A stretch of 64,000 bases of DNA from Bolinopsis microptera (lineage: Eukaryota > Ctenophora > Tentaculata > Lobata > Bolinopsidae). This document shows positions 49,201-58,800 of the stretch, piece by piece. The DNA lies in assembly GCF_026151205.1 (NCBI RefSeq), contig NC_087080.1, positions 5,745,096 through 5,809,095 of the forward strand, given 5' to 3'. Below the pieces are notes generated by a model, which saw only the letters and a program-made list of their open reading frames with translations, did not search any database and was not told where the DNA came from. The translations under genes and the position numbers were made by a program. Each line of letters starts with the position of its first letter. Position 1 is the stretch's first letter.

Positions 49201-51209
49201 ATTTACATATTTAATGATTTTAATCGATTATTTTAATTGATGAATTAAAGATGAAACTCTTCCAAGTTCATTTAGATAATTCTGTTCAACTCACACATTG
49301 CCGTTCTGCAGGATACATAACGCAGTAACCAAACCAGATCCGCAGAGGAGGCGGAAGAAGAAAAGACGAGGCACTCCTAGTAAGACTGATTCAGGTAGTT
49401 CAATTTCATAACTAAGAAACTGTTATCATTAACTTCTGTACATAAAGCTCTTATCATGTCTGCCAACATTTTTCTCGTCTGATTTTTAGACAATTTTGAA
49501 TTTAGAAACTCAACTGCCACTGGTCGAACAGCTGCCGAACAGTCAACTTCCCCTAACATTTCAAGATAATGACGACTCAGACTGCTTCCTTACCAACGCT
49601 CCAAACTTAGCAGAAATATTCGCACTTTCCAACAATTGGCAGGTGCTTCAAGATGCTACCGAATTTGAAAACCATTTCCTTGCCTTGCTGGATCTTCCAT
49701 CAGAGGACAAACCAGATCTTGTCGTATTTAGTAATGAACTGAAGGTCATTGTTCTGATTGGACTAGGACCGAATATTTTGAACAAAGTGAGGTTAAAATG
49801 GGTTGGTCTGCAGCTTACCATTGCTGGATGGTCTTGTTACGTCAAAAACCTTCATCAATTAAAATTGTCAAGGTATAAGGGGCATTATTAACGCAGTTCA
49901 ATTGAACATTGAAAGTATCTGGGAAAACAGTGCAGCAGTGTAGCAGAGTATTCTTGAGTGGACACCAGCACAGAAAAGGGAAAGTTGAAAGTTCAGAACA
50001 AAAGTGAAGCCTCGCAATTGAGGGTTATTATTAAGGTCACCCCAAGCACATTTTAACATTTTGAAATATCTCGGGAAAATAGGCAAGAGTAGATAATTTC
50101 CAATATCATTTTGGAGCTACTTCATATTTTCAATAACCATCATGTCATTTAGTCCCATCCTCACTGGTCCAAGCTTAATAACGATTAACTGTTTAACAAT
50201 TCATAAACAATATACTCCCTTCTACTCAGCACTCAACCCTGATCCCACAGCAGATACACAACAAGCCCAGAATCCCGCGGGAGCGGACTCACTGAGCCCC
50301 CCTACCTACGACTCGTGGGTGCAGATCAGTAACCATAGTAACCCTGGTCAAACCACCACACCAGAGACCGGGGATATGTCCCCTGAGAGGGACACCGAAG
50401 GAGCCAGTCAGGTATTGTTGTGAAAGTGAGGAAAAGTGAGAATGAAAGTGAGGATGAAGTGAGAATAGCAGATAGAGAGAGGAAAGGGTGTGCGACTGTG
50501 TGTGAGAGAAGGTCCGAGTCCTGTGAAATTGTGAGGATATAATTATAAGTTGGTTGTGGGAGTCACAGGAGCGATAATAATATGGCATTGGTAGCTGGAT
50601 AAGAAGATGTTCTTGAAAAGGAATATTTTCATCGCAAGTGGTGTTTCTAGATATAGGGTCCGTGTCCCGTGAGTCAGTAACTACTAGTACTACAATATCA
50701 AACGATGATGTGAAGTGAAATGTGAACTGTGACGTCACCAAGAGGTCAGCACATCGCATTGAACGTATTTGTGTAGCATTGTAACAGTGGGGAATTCCTC
50801 CTAAAAGCTAGCTGGCAACTAATTCCATTATCCCCAGGTATTTCACAGTCCAGTGAAACCTAAGAAAGTGAGGACTAGTGTAAACTCCACCGCTCCCCTC
50901 CTTAGCAACACCACCACCGCCACCTCCGACAACCTCCGCACAGCCAGCGACCAGACGGAGGCCTCAGCCGTTAAACCGCGGAAAAAGAAGCGGCGGAAGA
51001 AGCGGACGGAGTCGATGCAGAGGCCTCTGCCAACTCTGAACGGCGGAGAGACATACCAGGAGGGCTCGGTGGTTCAGGCCACGCCCCAAACGAAGAGGAG
51101 CTTACCCCCTCTGGAAAACAATGCAGCTAATGGTCGAGCTTTGCCTCCGATTATTGTGAACAAAAACGTCGACGATGATGCGGGCTACCCGTATGTGTCT
51201 GACGAATAA
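22885..51209 (+). CDS. Multi-exon type I membrane protein with CUB-like domain and long basic cytoplasmic tail
   Basis: Exons with compatible phases and GT/AG borders: 22885-22979, 23121-23293, 25035-25158, 25366-25456, 25980-26144, about 26547-26660 (3' end unclear), 27395-27508, 27761-27852, 28088-28228, 30055-30184, 33949-34077, 47786-47899, 48051-48166, 48361-48478, 48804-48912, 49025-49159, 49312-49394, 50230-50411, 50838-51209. The 5' end is missing. The ectodomain is Cys-rich with N-glycosylation sites (NLTYP, NVTF, NETNVT). Exons at 47.8-48.5 kb resemble a CUB domain (CGGKMFSNIIHAPS ... NCIWEI). A membrane segment (MAILIAAPLIVLFFVALVFI) lies in the 48804 exon. The tail of about 260 residues has two basic clusters (RRRKKKRR, RKKKRRKKR) and a PPTY motif. 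An SRCR-like start is possible but weak. I do not recognise the family, so no function is assigned. Confidence 0.75.
24247..24274. repeat. (GC)n/(AC)n microsatellite
   Basis: Alternating GC for about 22 bp followed by AC. A second GC tract in the same context (tgtaacaagcgcg) is at 24425-24444. Alternating purine-pyrimidine DNA of this kind can adopt Z-DNA. Confidence 0.85.
25748..25836. repeat. 31-bp tandem repeat in an intron
   Basis: Nearly three copies of a unit like gtgaaatagttgtgtgaaat plus 11 more bases. It lies between the exons at 25.4 and 25.98 kb of the CUB gene. Confidence 0.7.
28223..28810 (+). repeat. 34-bp minisatellite containing the exon-intron junction
   Basis: About 16-17 copies of a unit of about 34 bp (ggttggtatgtttctagtgt plus gtttcccaaggaaa). 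The first unit overlaps the authentic exon end, tcaatcaaag|gttggtatg at 28228/28229. Later units repeat the junction as cccaatcaaag|gttggtatg or cccaaggaaag|gttggtatg. It thus carries many copies of the 5' splice site. Confidence 0.9.
29495..29590. repeat. 32-bp tandem repeat, three copies
   Basis: Three contiguous 32-bp units beginning acgtgatcta / acgtggtcta / acgtgaccta, each with aaagtgaatactttataggct-like 3' halves. It lies in an intron of the CUB gene. Confidence 0.75.
30055..34077 (+). CDS. CUB-gene exons, middle ectodomain (30055-30184 and 33949-34077)
   Basis: Two exons with clean tttcag acceptors and gtacgt/gtaaga donors encode YDVVLESYCRLKYCGSSNYEDC and GIQLGYAEPVPVTCDPNHYN..., with four Cys and two N-glycosylation sequons. 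The 3.8-kb intron between them shows no ORF or recognisable repeat apart from the duplication at 30.3-30.6 kb. Confidence 0.7.
30310..30568. repeat. Diverged tandem duplication of about 130 bp
   Basis: Two neighbouring segments share ggg(t/c)aagggt, cccttaattcgaattg and two or more copies of ggttcagaaattcggtaat. Intronic, no coding sense. Confidence 0.55.
34078..35148. other. Intron sequence before the foldback element
   Basis: AT-rich, no coding signal recognised. It forms the left part of the 13.7-kb intron (34078-47785). Confidence 0.5.
35405..39560 (-). repeat. 337-bp satellite array, left arm (about 12 units)
   Basis: Units repeat every 337 bp with very high similarity; a few are longer, for example 345-356 bp near 38.2-38.6 kb, from extra ggccgaaaaat or gttagtta segments. 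Several private variants (gaatttgg at 36107, 36781 and 37454; gggcctaaaaatg near 36853 and 37526) recur every 673-674 bp, indicating a dimeric higher-order repeat. Each unit has a chance 68-codon minus-strand frame. Confidence 0.95.
39200..40078. repeat. Palindrome at the centre of the satellite arrays
   Basis: Units on each side of centre 39639 share private variants in mirrored positions: cgtgtgttttc / gaaaacacacg, gactcaaaatgaattg / its complement, and ggccgtaaaatgg / its complement. The arms end at 39560 and 39718 and are separated by a 157-bp spacer that is itself part of a right-oriented unit. Mirror identity does not extend to the next units. Confidence 0.85.
39561..47107 (+). repeat. 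337-bp satellite array, right arm (about 22 units)
   Basis: The same unit as the left arm in opposite orientation, with a typical 337-bp period. Near the right end several units are shortened (325-335 bp) by loss of a cggcccattttt segment. A variant block (gataacg, cagcgtgcc, ctcgttgg, taggtcg) occurs in units near 41434, 42108 and 43793; the spacings are multiples of 337 with a recurrent 674-bp dimer. The last unit degenerates at about 47100. Confidence 0.95.
47389..47785. other. Intron sequence after the foldback element
   Basis: About 400 bp of unique sequence up to the acceptor of the 47786 exon; nothing else is recognised. Confidence 0.5.
47786..51209 (+). CDS. CUB-gene exons: CUB-like domain, transmembrane segment and tail
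   Basis: Eight exons. The first three (47786-48478) make the CUB-like module with CGG at its start, NCIWEI, then SYLKIREYGSDG and LGPHFEVEYNS. Exon 48804-48912 carries the membrane helix and the stop-transfer residues CDHKNRK. The tail exons include two Lys/Arg clusters resembling nuclear localisation signals, a PPTYDSW motif able to bind WW domains, and a Ser/Thr/Pro-rich stretch; the protein ends YPYVSDE at 51209. Intron 49395-50229 contains a retroelement remnant. Confidence 0.8.
49496..49891 (+). pseudogene. Retroelement fragment (C-terminal nuclease-like region)
   Basis: The frame reads KPDLVVFSNELKVIVLIGLGPNI and ends with WVGLQLTIAGWSCYV. The pattern PDLVV...KVIVLIEL...GW resembles the C-terminal nuclease-like module found after reverse transcriptase in some invertebrate retroelements. 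Here it is isolated, lacks the expected residues after VIVLI and sits inside an intron. The family is recalled by pattern only. It is not spliced into the host gene in a compatible frame: the exon frame from the 49495 acceptor stops after about 26 codons. Confidence 0.4.
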
Positions 51210-52893
51210 GATGTAGTTTATTGAGAAAACAGAAAGATTGTTTTATAAGTTAAAAGTTCGATAGGATGTTTATCTCATGAACGGACGAATTTATGCCATT
51301 TTTATAAGATTAATATAAATACTGTGACCTATAGATTATTACTGTTAGAGTAAATATTGCGGAAATGAGGTTTACAGACTCGTTTTTTGTACTCATAGCT
51401 GCAGTTATCCTATTTGTCCTGATGGTTTTGCGTGTTTGTAAGATCACCCACATTTCTACCGACCCCGACGACAATAGATTAAGTATAATTTTAAACAGTT
51501 TTATAAGTTTCATGTTGGCTGGTAATGATGTAGAAAAATAAGGAAAAACAGTATTATGCCTTAATGCTGATTACTGATCGTGATTTGTTTATGAAGATTA
51601 TCTAACGTGAACGGTCAACGGATCTGTAGATTTTTGTACGTAAATGTTAGATGTTATTTTACGTATGGTATTATGTTATGGAGATGCTTTAGTTTGTTAT
51701 TTTGAGATTAATTTTAACTTATTTATTATCAGTATTTAAGTTTAGTTTTCTTTAAGCAGTTTGTCGTGAGTGATGCTATTATTTGTATAATGTAGGTTAA
51801 TATATTTGAACTTTTTTTAAATAGCAGTTCTATTAGTACGTTTTAATTTGTTCACGTTTGAATCTTAAACTGGTAAGATTTTAATCAGCTGGTACATTAG
51901 AGTACTGCGATTCGGTCTGGCGGTAATTTTAACGAGTAGGATATGGCAGTCGAAGTATGATCGTTCTATTCACAAACTACGTCAAGAAGTTTTAGTCGGA
52001 AATTATTCCCCCAGGCAGCATCAACCTGTAACCCCTACCCTATGATTAAATCAGCATTTGTCAACCCTCCCCTTTACAAGTTTACAAAAATCTATTCCCC
52101 AAATAGAGATCGATTAAAACCGTAGAACAGAAATGGTTTGTTGTGGTTCAGATTGGCGTAAGCTAAACTTGGTTCAATTTTAATCGAACATAATAAAAAT
52201 AATAACAATTAAGCAAATAAATATTAGTAAATAATCATAAATTTTATTGATGAATTGTATGCGCATATAATAATATGATATGCATGCTTAACTTTAATTT
52301 TAAGCAAGTTTGGCAGCGCATATGCGCGCGCGCACCAAAAGCTGAAATGCGTATAAGAATGTTTCCGCCGCGCACGTATTCAGTATGTAATCATGATCTG
52401 AAATACTCGAAGTTGCCAAATTCCAACTGCCTGGAAACGGTAGCCGTCGTCCAGCCCAAGGTTGCATTGTACGCCAAGAAGGGTTATAAAATAAGGGTCC
52501 TGGGTAGAACGACGAGAACACCTGGAAACGGTTCAACAACGTTTTTTACTTCAAAACAGTAAGTTGGAGAGATATCGATGATATAGCTATCAGCTCTGAG
52601 AGGTAAACGACTTGGATAGGGTGTTCGTAAATAAATAAATAGAACAATATAAATGGTAGAATTAAAATGAATTGTCTAAAAAATTAAAGTGTTGACATAG
52701 AAATCCGAACTACAGGTTGAAAAATGATCAGAGAATTACGACTGAGCACGACAATTACAACAGAAATTGAATTAATTTTGGTCTGGATTAAAAGTTTCAT
52801 TAAAAAATTAAAGTTTCATTAAGAGACCCGTTTAAGATGAAATATTATAACATGAAATGAATTAGTCATGAATTATTCACCTCATTAAGCTTA
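51210..52893. other. Convergent intergenic region
   Basis: This stretch holds the 3' UTR of the CUB gene (+) and the 3' side of MRE11 (-). A 95-codon open frame at 52275-52562 has no recognisable feature. Nothing else is supported. Confidence 0.45.
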
Positions 52894-55800
52894 TTAGTCA
52901 GAATCAGAAATTTCTAATAATTTAGTGTTCTTGGTAGATCTACTTGATACCCTTGATGGGCTTGCATTGCTAGACGTTGCCATGGTCCCAGAAAAAAAGG
53001 AGTCCAAATTTCCCTTCGGAGTCTTAACGCCGCCCTTGCCACCACGGGAGCCTTTACCACCACCGCGTGAGCCTTTACCACGTGCTGTACCACGTGTTGA
53101 GTTAGCACGTGCACGACTCCGACCACGACCCCGACCCCGACCTCGAGCAGGTTTCTCGTCATCGAGATCTAAAGCATCTGGGTCTGAATCACGGTCAACG
53201 TCTCTTTCGTCACTCTGCAAAATGACGAGTTTAGAAATAAAGATCAGAACTTTTCTATGTCTGGAATTTACATTATAACACTAAAACGAACTAAGTCTAT
53301 TTGAGAGACTGTTTGGAACCAAATTCTCCACAGATTCAAATTTAACATCTCACTACGCATTAGCATAGCGTAAATTACATCTAAAGAAGAGACATGTAAC
53401 CATCATCATTAAACTTTATCGAGAAGCTATTACATCAGGCATAATCTGGTATGAAATATCTAAAAACTCCAAGTGTTTTATTGCCACAACAAGCGCAAGC
53501 AATTAGAAACTAGAAAAGCATGCATATCAATGGTTTAAATAAAGCAATTTTTTAGTGCAGTTAAAAAGTGACAAATTTTCCGTAACACTTTGCGACTCAG
53601 CCACGTCACAATAAATCCGTCTAAAACGATCGTAATTCAATCCATATATTTCCCTTTCAATGGTATTTCTAATGATAATAACATAATGCAGTAAGATTGT
53701 AAGATTGTAAGATGGTCACCTCTCCTCTAGCTTGCTTCTCAAGCCTCCTATTCTCCGTCCTCCTTCTAGCCTCCTCACAATCATCAGCAACATCGTCCTT
53801 TGTCATCACTGCTTTCCTTACTCGCACTTTTTCTGTCAGGTCATCTCCTGTGAAGGGGGATTTTGTTTGATTCAGGTTTTACTGCTATGGTGGTAGCAGT
53901 TACTGATATACTTTATTACTGCTATACTCTATTCTCAAAATTACCCACAATCTTTTAACCATTATTATTAACATTGCTTAAGACCTACATACCGAATTTT
54001 GCTTTTTGTTTCAGATAATCTTCACACCGTTCCATAGCAAAATCGATGTATTCATTAACACTATCATTCTCCAACTTATCCACGAAATCATCCGATGCCA
54101 TACCCAAACAGCTTTCAAATAGTATCTTAAATTCTTTGTTATCCGCTGAAAATATACAAAATATGTTGGATGTGGATAAGGAAAAAGGAATGTGGATAAG
54201 GGTATTCATTAAATTTGGCAAAAAGACTAATGCTGTAGAGAAGTGGAAGATAATAAATAACAGGAAATAGTTGAAATTACAAACCTTTCATTATCTCGAG
54301 AGCTAAATCACCTCGGCTAGTGCTGCCCTTGTTTTCATCTTCATCACCTTCCTCTTTTAATGTGCCTGAAAAGGACAACTGACATTTTGGAATTGAATCA
54401 TTAATTGTTCAACAAAATTCTTCACCGAAGGCAGTTGAAGTGGAAAACTGAAGATTCAATCTAACCTGTTCTAGCAGAGGCCTTATTATCGGTACTTGAG
54501 TACTCCTTCTTCTTAACAGATAACAGTATATCTCTAGGATTAGCGAGCTGGGTCAGATAGTCCACACCAAACTTAGCACCGTTTATGGGTATGGTGCCGC
54601 CGCTGTACTCATATCTCAGTCTGATGAGGGGTAGTTCGGGAGCGTTGCTGTTATCTCCACGGAGCTCGTTCGCACGTTCAATCATCTCGTTAACATGGTA
54701 TTGTAGGAAATCGTGGATCTTTTCGTCGGCCGTTATATCGTTATCAATCTGGTATGGAAGGATTCGTATACAGGATATATTTTGTTGGGAATTTTTGTAT
54801 GGGTGTATGGCCTAAAACAAACGTAAAAAACCAATTAAAAAATAAAGCATTAACGATATAATAGTGGTACAATCGTAGATACACGTCATATCAAGATAAA
54901 GGGATAATTTTGACACACTCGTCACTCACTTCAACTATACCCCAAAATTAATTCACCAAGGTCTCAAATTACTTGAACTTACGAGAGAAACGGATTTGAA
55001 GATGAAAGGTCGAACAGTAGTCAGAGGAATCTTGTTGAGACAGAAGTTCTTCTTCCATATCTTGAGTTTGAAGCAGTGTTTGGGCAGAGTCTCCCCTTCA
55101 GAGAGTGACGTAGCTACACTGGACCCTGGCTAATGAACATATAATTTATTTTACGTGTAAAAATATAATTTAGTTCTAGTAATTATACGATTTAGCTCTA
55201 GTGCATGACTGGTGATAAATATATTGTAAAATAAAAAGGTTTCACAATTTTATTCAACTTGTAAAGAGTGCGGAACGCAAATATTCTGATACGTAGTACA
55301 ACATAATAATAATATGTCGAATATAATTAAAAACGACCACCCCAATTATTTCTGCACTTAACAAAAGTGTGAGATGTTACAAACTAGTGTACCTGAAGAA
55401 CGTAAGCGTTGATAGTCTCATTGTGTTCCAGCTCAGGTTTACAGTCGTGCTCGTGACCCCAGATTACCAGGTCCATGAAATCAGGGAGGAAGTCTTCTGG
55501 GATATACGAGGTGGCTTGGGAGCCTCGCTTCACGTGGTTCTGAAACAGACATAATTTAGACATTACATGTGCTGGATAGGGAGCTATCACTATTTCAAAC
55601 GTTTGAGTAGTTACTTTTAGACCACGGCCCCCAACTTGCGTTTAACTTTCCTGGCAAGTGACCTCATTTACTATATTTTAGACTCTCAATTTCTCTGGAG
55701 TCCGGCCCTTCAAGTTAGCTTTGTTGAAACCCCTAGACTATTCCATTAAAGTATATTGACCACATGAAGAGGTGCTATTAATAATAACTGGTAATGCTTT

Positions 55801-58800
55801 ATTCTGGCTAACAACTGGCTAACAACTAGCTAACAGCTGGTTACAATGCTTTATTCTGGCCCCAGAGTAAAGTTGTTGAGCTTCTGTTTTCGAAAGCATC
55901 ATTAGTCACTATAGGTCATGTTGGTTAATGCTATCATAATGTTAACAGAAATTGACGTCATTTCAGTTTTAAGGTCACGCACATCGAACACTTTTTTATT
56001 TGAAAAATATTCGATCGAAATTAGTCGTCTCGAGACGTCTAATGGCTGGTGTTATGAGAAATGATAATAAAGGTGGTTTAGTTATACAATACCTTAAGAA
56101 CACTTTATTTAATTCAACACCTACTATAGCTATAGGCTGCGGATTCAGGACAAAGGGGCTATATTTTGACGAATAACTTAGGAACCAGACACCGGACACG
56201 AGGAATTTTCTTATAAGGCTAGACGCAAAGGATGTATCACATGATCACTCATCGTGTCCTATACTTGAGACAGAACCTGAACCGCAACCGGAACCAGAAC
56301 GGGAACCGCAACCTTTTTTAATTTCTAATCTTTAAAAAAGATATGCTGGACCTATATGGTCCATGAAAGGATAGCATTAGCATGCCCTGCCTGCCTCTGA
56401 GGTATGGAAACCCTGAAGGAGGTTGCCGGAGTTATCTATGTAGAGATGATGGAGGTATAGTGGCAAGTGAAGTGAGGGGGAATGAGTAGACGCTCGTCGC
56501 TCAAGTGCCAAGTGGATGATAACCAGAGATGAGGAGTCAAGGAAACATGAAAGTTGGGCTCTAGTTCACTCGTTTAGTGCGATTTGTGAAGTTGAAAATA
56601 GTGATGATATATTGGTTGCTAAAGATGTCGTTGACGGTTAGGTAATAATCCTGAAAGTATTGCCCTCTTAGTTGTACAATAGCTGGGCACTGTCCCAGAA
56701 AGTGTGAGTCTCCTCTTTATCACCGCACATAGGACATGCACTCGTTTTTTATTTATAAATGATATGGAGGTGTTTGTTCAGACCACAGTGTCCCGTGATA
56801 AGGTGCACTGCGGTTCTGTATTTTAGTCTGTTGTTATCGAATGTAGTCTTAAGGTTTTTGATGATGATGGCATGCTTGGTGCCAAATGTCATTTTTGTGT
56901 GTCTGGCACCATAACTCCATATTAGTTGGCCAGCCTTCCTGATTCAGTCAGGTGACTTAGTCGTTAATCAGGCGTTTGATATAAGATTGTGGAATGGGAC
57001 ACTTGGATTCGCTGGTTGTGCCAAGCTTAGCCAGCTCTGAGCTCATCTGCTTTTTTGTTCCCCACAATCTGGTGTGTGCTGTTCGTGGATCCAAGAGGCG
57101 AGATCATTAACCATATTAAAACTATTCGATCGAAATTGGTCGGCTCGAGCTGGCTGGTGTTATGACTTCATGAGGGTAGAATAAATGTGGTTTTACAATA
57201 ACTAAACCACAATTTATTGAATTCAGCACCGACTATAGGCTGCGAATTCAGGACAAAGGGGCTCTCTTTTGACGAATGAATTGGGAACCAGACATGAGGG
57301 CGAAGGACACAATCGCGGATAATACGAGGGGGTAGGACGCAAGGGCAGAATTTTTCTAAAAGGGTGGACACGAGGGCGGATCACATGATCACCTATCGTG
57401 TAAAATAAACTGACTTTATTCAGGGTGGACGATGACGAATTATTGCTTTAAAAGGCCTTCACGAGAACTCTTCCTCACTTTTGAGTATTGATCCAGTGCT
57501 ATCACAATGGCAAGACTTTTCGTATTTCTAGTGGCTACCGTAGCTGTGCTTGCAGTCGTTGAAGCAAATTCAAAGAAATGTTCTAAGAATATAGATGCTT
57601 TTGCGGCATGTCTTGAGAAGGGATACAAATCAGAAGCCAATTGCACCTCTGGAGATGGGGTCCTGTCGAAGAAGGAGCTGAGGAAATGCGCAAAGGTGGA
57701 GAACCAGCTGAATGCCTGTGATTACTCCTGTAGAAAATCGGAACCAGAACCAGAACCTCAACCGGAACCAGAACCAGAACCTCAACCGGAACCAGAACCA
57801 GAACCTCAACCGGAACCAGAACCAGAACCTCAACCGGAACCAGCATACGACATGAACTGTGCGAGACCTGGATTCGACTTTGGGGGAGCTGACATCCGAA
57901 GTTTCTTCGCATCAAGCCTTGAAGAGTGTGCCATGGAATGTAGCAAGGAAGCTGGTTGCAAGTCTATCACAACCCGGGACTCAGACAACTACTGCTGGCT
58001 GAAGAACAAGAAAAGCGGAAATGGACCGTCCCAAAAAAGTGGTCTGACCAGCATGAACCTCAAGTGTGACAGATCAGATGTTGACAGTAGTTGCAAGAGA
58101 GATAACTTTGACTTTGGTGGAGCTGACCTCAAATCTTTCTTCTCACAAAGCTTGGACGATTGCGCTAACCACTGCCGAGACACCGAGGAATGTCAGTCCT
58201 TCACACTTAGAAAATCTGACAACTACTGCTGGCTGAAAAACAAGCGGGGAGGAGGAAGAGGACCTTACCCAAAGGATGGTCTAGTTAGTATGAACATAGA
58301 ATGTTTCCCTGGATTTGATGCCTCCGACAGGACATGTGCCCAGGACGGATTTGATTTCGGGGGAGCAGATTTGAGAGATTTCAAATCCAGTGGATACGAG
58401 GAGTGCCGAACAAGCTGCTTTGACGCTATTGACTGTGTTTCCTTCACTCTGAAAAAGTCTGATAACAACTGCTGGATGAAGACCAAGGAAGGAGGAGAGA
58501 ATGGTCCTGGAGCTAACGATGAATTGATTAGTGCAAACATGAGCTGTTAGACTTAGAGTATACAGTAATACTAGATTCTTTGGTTTGAACCCTTAAATGG
58601 AATTGTAGATTTATCAAATATGTCGTAGAAGTAATTTTTTTAAGCAACTTGTCTGTTTTATTTTGACACTCTCGTCTGTCCCATAATGGGCTAGAAAATT
58701 AAATAAAATAATCATTCACATCAAAATAAAATAAGTAATACTTCAGTATTTACAGTAATTATGATCTGCCAGAGGATCTTTTTTTTCTCAGAGAAAGAAT

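Noticed and set aside
52275-52562. 95-codon ORF between the CUB gene and MRE11
   Set aside because: No recognisable motif, splice sites or signals; overlapping frames on the other strand are equally open.
57583-57915. Minus-strand open frame opposite the PAN gene (repeating valine-leucine-proline pattern)
   Set aside because: It is the complement of the 24-bp coding repeat; the plus-strand protein has a signal peptide and three domains.
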